Shown piece by piece: positions 47,661 to 56,683 of a stretch of 64,000 nucleotides of DNA. The translations under genes and the position numbers were made by a program. The notes beneath the pieces were generated by a model. It saw nothing but the letters and a program-made list of their open reading frames with translations. It had not been told where the DNA came from and did no database searches. Position 1 is the first letter of the stretch. Each line of letters starts with the position of its first letter. The DNA comes from Paenirhodobacter populi (GTDB lineage: Bacteria; Pseudomonadota; Alphaproteobacteria; Rhodobacterales; Rhodobacteraceae): NCBI RefSeq assembly GCF_004022215.1, contig NZ_SAUZ01000017.1:62001-126000 (forward strand), in the 5' to 3' direction.

Positions 47661-48491
47661 CTATCGCGCCTTTCGCTGCGCGGGGGCGGCCTTGCCGCCC
47701 GTCTTGCCGGTCTTGCGCCCCCCACCCGCGCTTTTGCGCAACGCGGTCATCAGATCGACCACCTTGCCTTGTTCAGCCGCCTTGCGCTTGGGGATCCGGC
47801 GGCCTTCGGCCTTGGCCTTCACCACCTCGGCCAGCGCCGCCTCATAACGGTCGTCGAACGTCGCCGGATCGAAGGTTCCGGATTTGGTGGCGATGATATG
47901 TTCCGCGAGATCAAGCATTTCGCCGGTGATCTTGATGTCGGGAATGTCCGCGAAGGCCTCGGCGGCGGGCAGGACCTCATAGTCGAAATTCAGCGTGGTG
48001 GCGATCAACCCCGCCCCATGCGGGCGGATCAGCACATTGCGCACCCGCCGGAACAGCACCGTCCTCGCCAGCGCCGCGACCTTCGTCGCGCGCATCCCCT
48101 CGCGGATGAGCGCATAGGCCTCGCGGGCGTCGCGGTCGGCGGGCGCGAGGTAATAGGGGCGGTCGAAATAGGTGTCGTCGATCTCGCCGCAGGGGATGAA
48201 GGCCGATACTGCCAGTGTCCTGTCGCTTTCCGGGACGGCGGCGGCAACCTCTTCGGGGTCGAGGGCGACATAATCGCCCGCGCCGACCTCATAGCCCTTG
48301 ACCTGATCCTCGCGATCCACCGGGGCGCCCGTCTCGCTGTCAAGGAACTCCCGCCGCACGCGGTTTCCGGTGGCCCGGTTCAGGGTGTTGAACGCGATCC
48401 TGTCCGAGGTCGATGCCGCGGTATAAAGCCCGACCGCGCAGGACAGCTCCGCAACCTTGAGAAAGCCCTTCCAGTTTGCCCGCGGCGCCAT
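47661..48491 (-). CDS. ku: Ku-domain protein, NHEJ (second copy)
   Basis: A 276-residue Ku homologue. It starts APRANWKGFLKVAELSCAVGLYTAASTSDRIAFNTLN and keeps the core (DREDQVKGYEVGAGDYVALDPEE; YYLAPADRDAREAYALIREGM). Its C-terminal tail is longer and more basic than that of the first copy (KSAGGGRKTGKTGGKAAPAQRKAR). It forms an operon with ligD. Multiple ku genes per genome are known in some alphaproteobacteria, where specialised or heterodimeric Ku has been reported. Confidence 0.92.
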   Translation of the reverse strand: MAPRANWKGFLKVAELSCAVGLYTAASTSDRIAFNTLNRATGNRVRREFLDSETGAPVDREDQVKGYEVGAGDYVALDPEEVAAAVPESDRTLAVSAFIPCGEIDDTYFDRPYYLAPADRDAREAYALIREGMRATKVAALARTVLFRRVRNVLIRPHGAGLIATTLNFDYEVLPAAEAFADIPDIKITGEMLDLAEHIIATKSGTFDPATFDDRYEAALAEVVKAKAEGRRIPKRKAAEQGKVVDLMTALRKSAGGGRKTGKTGGKAAPAQRKAR

Positions 48492-48646
48492 GGCACGCCC
48501 TCCACGATGGTTGCTGCCAAACCGATCCCGCGCCGGTTTTGTTCCCTTGGGGACCGGCCTTCACGCGATCCGCCGGGCGGAAGACGGAACCTGCGCCGGG
48601 CATCCGCGTTAACATATCCTCAATACGAGCGTTTCAGGAGAGCCAG

Positions 48647-48886
48647 ATGACCCTATCACGCTACCTTCCCCTGCTCGTTGCATTCGGCTTCGGCTATGCG
48701 TTCCATGCGATGTCGAGGCCGGTCGAAGCGGTGCCCCGCCCCCGTCCCGCGGGCGACAAGGAGGCATCCCGCCACATCCGTGAAGCCGGGCCGGAGGGGA
48801 TGACGGATCCACCGCCGGACTGGGGCCTTGTCGACGAGCAGGCCGACGAATCCTTTCCCGCCAGCGATCCGCCGTCGAACTACTGA
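48647..48886 (+). CDS. small protein with one helix and DE-ADESFPASDPPS tail
   Basis: A 79-residue protein. A short hydrophobic N-terminus (TLSRYLPLLVAFGFGYAFHA) suggests a membrane anchor or signal, followed by a polar region and the C-terminal motif VDEQADESFPASDPPSNY. This motif is shared by many small uncharacterised alphaproteobacterial proteins, often near stress genes. CAGGAGAGCCAG gives a good ribosome site. It is divergent from the Ku-LigD operon and upstream of a stress-type SDR. Function unknown. Confidence 0.72.
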   Translation: MTLSRYLPLLVAFGFGYAFHAMSRPVEAVPRPRPAGDKEASRHIREAGPEGMTDPPPDWGLVDEQADESFPASDPPSNY

Positions 48887-48968
48887 ACATCCGCCCGGCA
48901 TCCCCTGCTATGGAACCGCTCCGGCGGCGGGTTGCCTGACGGCCCATACCCGACGAAAGGCCAGACAG

Positions 48969-49826
48969 ATGACCGACTATCCCAAGCCCCCGTTCCCCGA
49001 ACAACACCAGTCGCTGCCCGGCAGTTTCATGAAGATGCAGCCCCGCCCCGATCACGGCGAGACGAGCTGGAAGGGCGCCGGCCGGCTGCAAGGCAAGGTC
49101 GCGCTGATCACCGGCGGCGACAGCGGCATCGGTCGCGCCGTCGCCATCGCCTATGCCCGCGAGGGCGCCGATCTGGCGCTGTCATGGCTCGATGAAACCG
49201 AGGACGCCGCCAGCACCGCCGATCTGGTGCGCGAGGCCGGGCGGGACTGCCTGTCGATCCCCGGCGATATCTCGGACCCCGGCCATTGCCGCGAGATCGT
49301 CAAGGCGGTGGTCGAGTGTTTTGGCCGCATCGACATTCTGGTCAACAACGCCGCGCATCAGGCGCTGTTCGACAGTATCGAAGATATTCCGGACGAGGAA
49401 TGGCGCCATACCTTTGCCGTCAATATCGACGCGATGTTCTATCTGACCAAGGCGGCGGTGCCGCATATGCCCGAGGGCGGCGCGATCATCAACACCGCCT
49501 CGATCAATGCCGATACGCCCAACCCCAAGCTGCTGGCCTATGCCACGACCAAGGGCGCGATCCAGAACTTCACCACCGGCCTCGCGCAGATGCTGGCCGG
49601 GCGCGGTATCAGGGTCAATGCGGTGGCGCCGGGGCCGGTCTGGACGCCGCTGATCCCCGCCAGCATGTCGCCCGAACAGGTGGCGGAATTCGGGGCGAAA
49701 TATCCGATGAAGCGCCCGGCGCAGCCGGTCGAGCTGGCCTCGGCCTATGTCATGCTGGCCGAACCGATGTCGAGCTACGTTTCGGGCGCAACCATCGCCG
49801 TGACCGGCGGCAAGCCGATGATGTGA
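48969..49826 (+). CDS. SDR-family oxidoreductase, YghA/general-stress type
   Basis: A 285-residue SDR with the 40-residue N-terminal extension (PPFPEQHQSLPGSFMKMQPRPDHGETSWKG region) that marks the YghA/YhdF/GSP39 group. The cofactor motif is TGGDSGIGRAVA, then NNAA, the active site TASIN with YATTKGA, and APGPVWTPL. These enzymes are induced by stress in several bacteria; the substrate is unclear. It lies 82 nt after the small protein, likely co-transcribed. Confidence 0.85.
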   Translation: MTDYPKPPFPEQHQSLPGSFMKMQPRPDHGETSWKGAGRLQGKVALITGGDSGIGRAVAIAYAREGADLALSWLDETEDAASTADLVREAGRDCLSIPGDISDPGHCREIVKAVVECFGRIDILVNNAAHQALFDSIEDIPDEEWRHTFAVNIDAMFYLTKAAVPHMPEGGAIINTASINADTPNPKLLAYATTKGAIQNFTTGLAQMLAGRGIRVNAVAPGPVWTPLIPASMSPEQVAEFGAKYPMKRPAQPVELASAYVMLAEPMSSYVSGATIAVTGGKPMM

Positions 49827-49893
49827 GACGGGTGCGGCCGCCTTTGAGCGAGCGGGGTCAAGATCGAGGTCCGGCTGCGTGGAGAGGGTGGCA

Positions 49894-49955
49894 GGGGGCC
49901 AGCCCCCTCGCCCGTTCCGGGCTCACCCCCGGGATATTTATGGAAACACGAAAGG
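49894..49955 (-). repeat. intergenic CCATAAATATCCCGGGGG module, copy D (inverted)
   Basis: GGGGGC-CA-GCCCCC (49894-49907), GCCCG-TTC-CGGGC (49910-49922), then the core on the minus strand ending GGAAACACGAAAG. It lies between the convergent SDR and hutC genes. Hairpins are identical to those of copy C. Confidence 0.8.
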
Positions 49956-49999
49956 GAGAAGAGAGGAGAAGGTTCGCCCGGCGTCTTTGACAGGCGCGC

Positions 50000-50731
50000 C
50001 TATTCCTGTGTGGCGCGGGGTTTGAAGCGCGCCTGAAGCACGAAGCCCGAGGCCGGATAGGTGAACCGGACATGGGTCACGAGCATCCCGAGCTTCCACG
50101 TGCGGCGCTCGATGATCAGGCAGGCCGCGCCGTTGGCGATCCGTAGGTCGGCGGCGTGGGCGGCGTCCGCGTTCCCGGCGCTGATGCGGTGTTCCGCCTC
50201 GGACCAGGGAACATGCTCGATCAGCCACGGGCTGGGGGAGATGCGCGCGAATTCCTCGGTCCGGGCTTCGGGGACGACGACGGGGTTGATGATCCGTTCC
50301 TCGAGGCAGAAGGGGATCTCGTCCGCTAGATGCATGCAGCGCAGCGCCACGACCCGGTGACGCGCGCCAAGCCCGGCGCCCTTGCGTTCGGCGGTGGTGA
50401 CGGCCCTTTCGGACCGCTCCAGCAGGTCGTAGCGATAGCTCTTGCCCTGCGCCAGAACCTCATCCCGCACGTCATGGATTTCGAGGATCGCGTTTTGCGA
50501 CCTTTGCGGCAGGACCACGCTGCCGATCTTGCGTTTGCGCAGGATCAGGCCCGCGCGGGCAAGTTCGGTCACCGCCTTGCTGACCGTCATCCGCGAACAA
50601 CCGTATTGCCGGCCGAGTTCCAGCTCGGACGGGATGCGGTGACCCGGCGGCCATGCGCCCGACAGGATCTTGTCCTCGATCCCGGAGCGGATCGCCTCGT
50701 GCAGGGAACCTTTGGTTTCGCTCTCGGACAT
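50000..50731 (-). CDS. hutC: histidine utilisation repressor HutC (GntR/UTRA)
   Basis: A 243-residue regulator: GntR winged helix-turn-helix at about residues 10-75 (IPSELELGRQYGCSRMTVSKAV) and a UTRA ligand domain after it. Its place in the hut region, last gene of the histidine-type importer operon, supports HutC. The ligand in studied HutC proteins is urocanate, which relieves repression. It starts 4 nt after the ATPase gene; GAGGCG serves as ribosome site. Likely targets are the two matching operators near 53812 and 60295. Confidence 0.85.
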   Translation of the reverse strand: MSESETKGSLHEAIRSGIEDKILSGAWPPGHRIPSELELGRQYGCSRMTVSKAVTELARAGLILRKRKIGSVVLPQRSQNAILEIHDVRDEVLAQGKSYRYDLLERSERAVTTAERKGAGLGARHRVVALRCMHLADEIPFCLEERIINPVVVPEARTEEFARISPSPWLIEHVPWSEAEHRISAGNADAAHAADLRIANGAACLIIERRTWKLGMLVTHVRFTYPASGFVLQARFKPRATQE

Positions 50732-50735
50732 CGCC

Positions 50736-51533
50736 TCAGGCCAGCATGGACGCACCGCGGTCGATATAGGTATCGAGGAATTGTTCAAGCCGTTGCGGAC
50801 GCGGCTTGCGGAAGACCTCCTCCGGCGGGCCGGAAAACAGGAGCCGCCCCTGATCGAGGAAGTTGATCTGGGTGCCGACGCTGGCGGCAAAGCCGATCTC
50901 ATGCGTGACCACCACCATCGTCATGCCCTCGGCGGCAAGGGTGCGCATCACGGTCAGCACCTCGCCCGTCAGTTCGGGGTCGAGCGCGCTGGTCGGTTCG
51001 TCGAACAGCATGATCTTCGGTTCCAGCGCCAGCGCGCGGGCGATGGCCACCCGCTGCTGCTGACCGCCCGAAAGCTGCGAGGGATAGTGATGCGCCCGTT
51101 CGGCCAGCCCGACCTTGGTCAGCTGCGCCATCGCGCGGGCCTCGGCCTCGGCCTTGGGCAGCTTGCGCACCACCTTCAGCGCGGCCGAGACATTGCCGAG
51201 CGCTGTCATATGCGGCCAGAGGTTGAACTGCTGGAACACCATGCCGATATTCGCCCGCACCGCGCGGGTCTGGGCGCGGGACTGGCGCGCGCGATAGCCG
51301 CTGTCCTGCTCGCTGAAGCCAAGCGGCTGGCCCTCGATCAGGATCCTGCCGCTGGTGGTTTCCTCCAGAAAGGCGATGCAGCGCAGCAGGGTGGATTTGC
51401 CCGATCCCGAAGGTCCGATCAGGCACGACACCTGCCCCGCCGGAATGTCGAGGCTGATGTCGTGCAGCACCTCGGTCTGGCCGAAGCTTTTCGAGACGTT
51501 GACAACCGAGATGGCGGGGGTGGGTCTGGTCAT
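50736..51533 (-). CDS. amino-acid ABC transporter ATP-binding protein (HisP/GlnQ type)
   Basis: A 265-residue polar amino acid ABC ATPase. Walker A is GPSGSGKST, the signature is LSGGQQQRVAIARAL and Walker B is IMLFDEPTSALDPEL, followed by VVTHEIGFA. The FQQFNLWPHMTALGN Q-loop segment is typical of HisP/GlnQ. It overlaps the permease gene by 4 nt. With hutC next to it, histidine or urocanate is the likely cargo. Confidence 0.9.
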   Translation of the reverse strand: MTRPTPAISVVNVSKSFGQTEVLHDISLDIPAGQVSCLIGPSGSGKSTLLRCIAFLEETTSGRILIEGQPLGFSEQDSGYRARQSRAQTRAVRANIGMVFQQFNLWPHMTALGNVSAALKVVRKLPKAEAEARAMAQLTKVGLAERAHHYPSQLSGGQQQRVAIARALALEPKIMLFDEPTSALDPELTGEVLTVMRTLAAEGMTMVVVTHEIGFAASVGTQINFLDQGRLLFSGPPEEVFRKPRPQRLEQFLDTYIDRGASMLA

Positions 51534-52198
51534 TTCAAGGCCAATCTGTAGCGCGAGAAATACCGCTCGGCGAGGCGGCCGAGCGTTCCCGCGAGTTCCA
51601 CAAGCGCCCAGTAGACAAGGGCGAGCACGACGAGCGATTCAAGGAAGGCATATTGCTGCGAGCCGATCGCCTGCACCGTCAGGGTCATCTCGGGCACGGT
51701 GATCAGCGACAGGAGCGCGGTTTCCTTCAGCAGGATGATCGCCATGTTGACCGAAGGCGGCAGCACGATCAGCGCCATTTCCGGCAGGAGGATGCGCAGG
51801 ACCGTCTGGCCGCGCGAAAAGCCGAGGCAATCGGCGGCCTCGACATGGCCCGGGGGGACCGACTGGTAACCGGCGCGGAAGATCTCGGCGTAATAGGCGG
51901 CGCCGTAGACCGACAGGCCCAGCAAGCCCGCCGGGATCGGGTCCAGCGTGATACCGATATAGGGCCCGCCGAAGTAAAGCAGGAAGATCTGCACGAGGAA
52001 GGGCGTGCCGCGCAGCACCTCGACCGGGATGGCCAGCACCGCGCCGATCAGCGGGCCGCCGTAATGGCGCGCCGTGGCGATGACGAAGCCGAGCGCGGCG
52101 GCAAGGAACGTCCCCGCGATCCAGATCAGAACGGTGACCCCCAGACCCGACAGGATCTGCGGCCCCTTGGCCAGAATGACGCCGATATCGAAATTCAT
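51530..52198 (-). CDS. amino-acid ABC transporter permease (HisM type)
   Basis: A 222-residue permease of the His/Glu/Gln/Arg family with about five helices. The family loop EAADCLGFSRGQTVLRILLPEM is intact and RGTPFLVQIFLLYFGGPYIG precedes it. It overlaps both neighbouring genes by 4 nt. It pairs with the permease encoded upstream. Confidence 0.88.
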   Translation of the reverse strand: MNFDIGVILAKGPQILSGLGVTVLIWIAGTFLAAALGFVIATARHYGGPLIGAVLAIPVEVLRGTPFLVQIFLLYFGGPYIGITLDPIPAGLLGLSVYGAAYYAEIFRAGYQSVPPGHVEAADCLGFSRGQTVLRILLPEMALIVLPPSVNMAIILLKETALLSLITVPEMTLTVQAIGSQQYAFLESLVVLALVYWALVELAGTLGRLAERYFSRYRLALK

Positions 52199-52845
52199 CT
52201 TGCGGCCTGTCCCATTCCGGGCAGCCGGCGTTCGGCATATCTGCCGATCGCGGCCACGACCTGATTGATGACAAGGTAGATCAGCCCGGCGGAGGCGAAT
52301 ATCTCGACCGGCATGAAGGTGCTGGCCGAAAGGTTCTGCGCCATGCGCGTCAGTTCGATCACGCCGACGACCGAGACCAGCGAAGACGCCTTGAGGATCA
52401 GGATCGCCTCGTTCACCAGCGCGGGAAACGTCAGGCGCAGCGCGATGGGGATGCGGATGCGCAGGAAGGTCTGCGCCGGCGAAAAGCCCGCCATATCGGC
52501 GGATTCGATCAGCCCCTTCGGCACGGCGTCAAAGCCGCCGCGCAGGTTCTCGGCCTGATAGGCGGCGGTGCAGAGCGACAGGCCGATGATCGCGGTGGCG
52601 AAGCCCGACAGGCTGATGCCAAGCGCGGGCAGCAGGTTGAACAGCAGCAGAAGCTGCACCAGAAGCGGCACGCCGCGGAAAAAGCTGATGAACAGCGCGG
52701 TGAAGCCGTGCAGCACGCGCAGATGCGACAGCCGCGCCGCCGACAGCAGGATCGCCACGCCGAGCCCGACGAGGATCGAAATCGTGCTGATCAGGATCGT
52801 CATGCCCGAGGCCTGAACGAGAAGGCTGAAGAGTTGCCAGGTCAT
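52195..52845 (-). CDS. amino-acid ABC transporter permease (HisQ type)
   Basis: A 216-residue permease of the same family. RGVPLLVQLLLLFNLLPALG and the EAA loop ESADMAGFSPAQTFLRIRIP are visible. It starts 61 nt after the binding-protein gene, with a strong hairpin in between. Confidence 0.88.
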   Translation of the reverse strand: MTWQLFSLLVQASGMTILISTISILVGLGVAILLSAARLSHLRVLHGFTALFISFFRGVPLLVQLLLLFNLLPALGISLSGFATAIIGLSLCTAAYQAENLRGGFDAVPKGLIESADMAGFSPAQTFLRIRIPIALRLTFPALVNEAILILKASSLVSVVGVIELTRMAQNLSASTFMPVEIFASAGLIYLVINQVVAAIGRYAERRLPGMGQAAR

Positions 52846-52877
52846 TCCCTACCTTGCAGGCTGAAATGGGTGTTGGC

Positions 52878-52899
52878 GGGGCGGGCGCGGGCCCGCCCC
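52878..52899 (-). other. intercistronic hairpin after the binding-protein gene
   Basis: GGGGCGGGC-GCGG-GCCCGCCCC, a 9-bp pure GC stem, fills the gap between the binding protein and the first permease. It probably stabilises the upstream message or reduces read-through, as in other binding-protein operons. Confidence 0.6.
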
Positions 52900-52906
52900 C
52901 CGGATA

Positions 52907-53731
52907 TCAGATGCTCGGATCGGTCACGGCATCGGGCGTCTCGAAGGTCACGCCGAACCATTTCATCTGCAGCGCGTCCAGACGGCCGTCGCCCTTCATC
53001 TTCATCAGGGCTTCGTCGATCGCATCCATCAGCGAGGCGTGATCGGCGTCCTTCAGGCCGGGATAGCCGAAATAGGTCTTTTCGCCAAAGGGCGGCTCGA
53101 CCACGGCAAAGACATTCGGGCGCTGCTGCGCGACATAGGCGATGTTCGGGAAGGAATTCGCCACGCCGACGATCCGCCCCGCCGCGAGATCGGCATAGGC
53201 TTCGTTGTTCGAGGTGTATTCGCGCACGTCGACCGGGCTCGGCAGGGTTGCCGAAAACGCCTTCAACTGATCGAGCTGCGAGGAGGAATGGCCCGCGCCC
53301 ACGGCCTTGCCGGCGATGTCCTCGGGCTTGGTGATCTCGGTGTCCTTGGCGCTTTTCAGGATGGCGACGGTCGATTCCGCGATCGGAGTGGTGAAGCGGT
53401 ATTTCTCGAGCCGCGCCGCGGTGATCGTCGCGGGGCCGGCCACCATGTCGAAATGGCCCGCCTCCAGACCCGGCAGGACGCCCGCCCAGTCGAGGGTGAT
53501 CCATTCGATCTTCACGCCGAGTTCCTTGCCGATCTCGTCGAAGACATCCACGTTCAGCCCGGCATGGGTGCCGGCGTCGATGAAGTCGAAGGGGGCAAAG
53601 GCGGTTTCGGTCCCGACCTTGAGAACACCGGCCGCCTTGGCACGGGCAAGCGCGTCCTGGGCCTGCGCCGAAAGCGTGGCCCCGAACAGCATCGCTGCCG
53701 CCGCAAGGCCGGTGAGAAGTTTGCTGTGCAT
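52907..53731 (-). CDS. amino-acid ABC transporter substrate-binding protein, hut-linked
   Basis: A 274-residue periplasmic binding protein (SBP_bac_3). Signal peptide residues 1-24 (ending AQAQ), then VLKVGTETAFAPFDFIDAGTHAGLNVDVFDEIGKEL, the family hallmark. Ser and Asp positions of the amino-acid pocket are conserved. It heads the operon that also holds the permeases, ATPase and hutC. Likely ligands are histidine or urocanate; this rests on context and the shared operator. Confidence 0.87.
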   Translation of the reverse strand: MHSKLLTGLAAAAMLFGATLSAQAQDALARAKAAGVLKVGTETAFAPFDFIDAGTHAGLNVDVFDEIGKELGVKIEWITLDWAGVLPGLEAGHFDMVAGPATITAARLEKYRFTTPIAESTVAILKSAKDTEITKPEDIAGKAVGAGHSSSQLDQLKAFSATLPSPVDVREYTSNNEAYADLAAGRIVGVANSFPNIAYVAQQRPNVFAVVEPPFGEKTYFGYPGLKDADHASLMDAIDEALMKMKGDGRLDALQMKWFGVTFETPDAVTDPSI

Positions 53732-53808
53732 GGAAGTCCTCTCGTAAGCTGATCACCCCGGCGGGCGATTCCCTGTTGCTGGTTATTCTCGTCCGGGCCT
53801 GTGATCCC

Positions 53809-53828
53809 GTTTTATGACTATACAAAAG
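53809..53828. promoter_or_regulatory. probable HutC operator of the importer operon
   Basis: GTTTTATGACTATACAAAAG lies about 80 nt upstream of the binding-protein start. It shares TTATGACTATACA with the complement of the site between hutI and hutF (60295-60314). Confidence 0.6.
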
Positions 53829-54004
53829 TCGAAGGTTCGGCGGGCACTGTCAACAGCGGGGCGGGCCCGATCCCGCGCTCCCGGCGTTTCCGGCGCCCTG
53901 TGCGGCAGTTGTGCTGATCCTTTACGCAAAGTGCAAACGCAACCGGCCGAACTTGCCCTAGCCCCGGTGCCGGGGCAAGCTTGGCCGAGGTCGATGAGGT
54001 TCCG

Positions 54005-54913
54005 ATGCCGCAGATTCCCCCGCTGAAAGCCCTTCGGGCCTTCGATGCTCTCGGTCGTGCCGGCAGCGTCGCTCTGGCGGCGGCCGAGCTGGGCGTGACA
54101 CCGGGCGCGATCAGCCAGCAGGTCACGCGGCTGGGGGAGCTTCTGGCCGTGCAGCTTGTCGCCCGCAGCGGCCGGGGTCTTGTCCTGACGGAGCTGGGCC
54201 GCCTGTATCACGCCGAGATCCGCCGCGGCTTCGCCGCGCTGGAGGGTGCGCAGGACGTGCTCGACCGGGCGCGCGAGGATGCCGCGATCCGGCTGTCCTG
54301 TCTGACCAGCGTGCTGATGAAATGGATCGGGCCGCGGATTTTCGACTGGCAGAGCCAGCATCCGGGCGCGCGGCTCAGCCTGACAGGCAGCGATATCGAG
54401 CCCGACCTGATCCGCGGCGAGGCGGATTTCCGCATCTATTACGGCGGGCGGATCCATCCGGCGCATCACGCGGTGCTGTTCACCGATCATGTCGTGCCCG
54501 CCTGCGCGCCCGATCTGATCGCCGGGCATTCGCTGCGGGATCCTGCGGATGTGCTGGCCTTTCCGCTGGTCAGCATCGTCTGGAACCGCCGCTTCGCCCC
54601 CGGCCCGGAATGGTCCGTCTGGGCGGAGCGGATCGGGGCCAGCGCCCCCGAAAGCGCGCTGAGCTACAGCCTGTCCGGCAGCGCCATCGACGCGGCGGTG
54701 GCGGGGCGGGGCTTCGTTCTGGCCCAGATCTCCTTCATCGCCGAGGAATTGCGCAGCGGCCGGCTGGTCGTGCCGTTCGACATCCGCCTGCCCCTGTCCG
54801 AACCCTATTACCTCGCCTGGACCGAGGCGGCGCTGGCGAAACCCGACGCCCGCGCGTTGCACCGCTGGCTGCTGGCCACGGGACGGGCGCAGGGGATCAT
54901 CTCTGCCGGATGA
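54005..54913 (+). CDS. LysR-family regulator (GcvA-like)
   Basis: A 302-residue LysR protein: MPQIPPLKALRAFDALGRAGSVALAAAELGVTPGAISQQV is the typical GcvA-type N-terminal region, followed by a LysR substrate domain (LSCLTSVLMKWIGPRIFDWQSQHPG). GATGAGGTTCC gives the ribosome site for ATG 54005; TTG 53981 is an alternative. It lies between the importer and hut enzyme operons and may add a second layer of control. The stop codon lies in the loop of a 13-bp hairpin. Confidence 0.85.
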   Translation: MPQIPPLKALRAFDALGRAGSVALAAAELGVTPGAISQQVTRLGELLAVQLVARSGRGLVLTELGRLYHAEIRRGFAALEGAQDVLDRAREDAAIRLSCLTSVLMKWIGPRIFDWQSQHPGARLSLTGSDIEPDLIRGEADFRIYYGGRIHPAHHAVLFTDHVVPACAPDLIAGHSLRDPADVLAFPLVSIVWNRRFAPGPEWSVWAERIGASAPESALSYSLSGSAIDAAVAGRGFVLAQISFIAEELRSGRLVVPFDIRLPLSEPYYLAWTEAALAKPDARALHRWLLATGRAQGIISAG

Positions 54914-54926
54914 TCCGGCAGAGATG
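54898..54926. terminator. 13-bp hairpin with the stop codon in its loop
   Basis: CATCTCTGCCGGA-TGA-TCCGGCAGAGATG is a perfect stem whose three-base loop is the TGA stop of the LysR gene. It sits between the convergent LysR and hutU genes. Confidence 0.6.
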
Positions 54927-54956
54927 CGCGGGGGACAGATGGCTCCGCCCCATGTT

Positions 54957-56627
54957 TCAGCCGAGGATGCCGGGCAGGTTCAGTCCGTGTTCCTTGGCGC
55001 AGTCGATGGCGATCTGGTAGCCCGCATCGGCATGGCGCATGACGCCGGTCGCCGGATCGTTCCACAGGACACGGGCAAGGCGCTTGTCGGCCTCTTCGCT
55101 GCCGTCGCAGCAGATGACCATGCCCGCATGCTGGCTGAATCCCATGCCGACCCCGCCGCCGTGGTGCAAAGACACCCATGTCGCGCCCGAGGCGGTGTTC
55201 AGCAGCGCATTCAGTAGCGGCCAGTCCGACACCGCATCCGACCCGTCGCGCATCGATTCCGTTTCCCGGTTGGGGCTGGCGACGGAACCGGAATCGAGGT
55301 GATCGCGCCCGATGACGATCGGGGCCTTCAGCTCGCCGTTGCGGACCATCTCGTTGAAGGCGAGCCCCAGCCGGTGCCGGTCGCCCAAGCCCACCCAGCA
55401 GATCCGCGCGGGCAGGCCCTGAAACTCGATCCGTTCCCGCGCCATGTCCAGCCAGTTGTGCAGATGCGCGTTGTCGGGCAGCAGTTCCTTGACCTTGGCG
55501 TCGGTCTTGTAGATGTCCTCGGGGTCGCCCGACAGCGCCGCCCAACGGAACGGCCCGATGCCCCGGCAGAACAGCGGCCGGATGCAGGCCGGCACGAAAC
55601 CGGGGAAGGCGAAGGCGCGTTCGAGCCCCTCTTCCAGCGCCATCTGCCGGATGTTGTTGCCATAGTCGATGGTCGGCACGCCCGCGTCGTGAAAGCCGAC
55701 CATCGCCTCGACATGGTTGCGCATCGAGGCGCGGGCCGCGCGGTTCACCACATCCGGCTCCGTCTCCTGCCGCGCGCGCCATTCGGCGACGGTCCAGCCC
55801 TGCGGCAGGTAGCCATGCACCGGGTCGTGCGCCGAGGTCTGGTCGGTGACGATATCCGGCCGGATGCCGCGTTTCAGGATTTCAGGGAAGATGTCGGCGG
55901 CATTGCCCACCAGACCCACCGACTTCGCCTCGCCCGCCGCGGTCCAGCGCTGGATCTTTTCCAGCGCCTCGTCGAGGCTGTGGGCCTTTTCGTCCACGTA
56001 GCGGGTGCGCAGACGGAAATCGATCCGCGTCTCGTCGCATTCGACGGCAAGGCAGCAGGCCCCGGCCATCACGGCGGCAAGGGGCTGCGCGCCGCCCATG
56101 CCGCCAAGCCCGCCGGTCAGCACCCACCTGCCCTTCAGATCGCCGTCGTAATGCTGCCGCCCGGCCTCGACAAAGGTTTCATAGGTGCCCTGCACGATCC
56201 CCTGCGCGCCGATGTAGATCCAGGACCCGGCGGTCATCTGGCCGTACATCATCAGCCCTTTGCGATCGAGTTCGTTGAAATGTTCCCACGTCGCCCAATG
56301 CGGCACGAGGTTGGAATTGGCGATCAGCACGCGGGGCGCGTTCTCATGCGTCCTGAACACACCGACGGGCTTGCCCGATTGCACCAGCAGGGTCTCGTCG
56401 GCCTCGAGGTTCTTCAGCGTCTCGACGATCAGGTCGAAATCCTTCCACGTCCGTGCCGCGCGCCCGATGCCGCCATAGACGACCAGCTCATGCGGACGTT
56501 CCGCCACGTCGGGATGCAGGTTGTTCATCAGCATCCTGAGCGGCGCCTCGGTCAGCCAGGACTTGGCGGTCAGTTCCGGCCCGGTGGGGGGGAAGATGTC
56601 GCGGGTGTTGTGGCGGGGATTGGTCAT
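54957..56627 (-). CDS. hutU: urocanate hydratase
   Basis: A 556-residue urocanase, the normal length. It converts urocanate to imidazolonepropionate using bound NAD+. Conserved blocks: [67 protein letters not shown] (NAD-binding), and YNNH-type region near [14 protein letters not shown] 56627 is preferred to 56639 because GGGAGAG lies in front of it. Last gene of the hutIHGU operon. Confidence 0.96.
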   Translation of the reverse strand: MTNPRHNTRDIFPPTGPELTAKSWLTEAPLRMLMNNLHPDVAERPHELVVYGGIGRAARTWKDFDLIVETLKNLEADETLLVQSGKPVGVFRTHENAPRVLIANSNLVPHWATWEHFNELDRKGLMMYGQMTAGSWIYIGAQGIVQGTYETFVEAGRQHYDGDLKGRWVLTGGLGGMGGAQPLAAVMAGACCLAVECDETRIDFRLRTRYVDEKAHSLDEALEKIQRWTAAGEAKSVGLVGNAADIFPEILKRGIRPDIVTDQTSAHDPVHGYLPQGWTVAEWRARQETEPDVVNRAARASMRNHVEAMVGFHDAGVPTIDYGNNIRQMALEEGLERAFAFPGFVPACIRPLFCRGIGPFRWAALSGDPEDIYKTDAKVKELLPDNAHLHNWLDMARERIEFQGLPARICWVGLGDRHRLGLAFNEMVRNGELKAPIVIGRDHLDSGSVASPNRETESMRDGSDAVSDWPLLNALLNTASGATWVSLHHGGGVGMGFSQHAGMVICCDGSEEADKRLARVLWNDPATGVMRHADAGYQIAIDCAKEHGLNLPGILG

Positions 56628-56683
56628 GGTCTCTCCCATTGGTCAGGCCGGTATCGGGCCGGAGATGATGCTGCAACAGGGCT

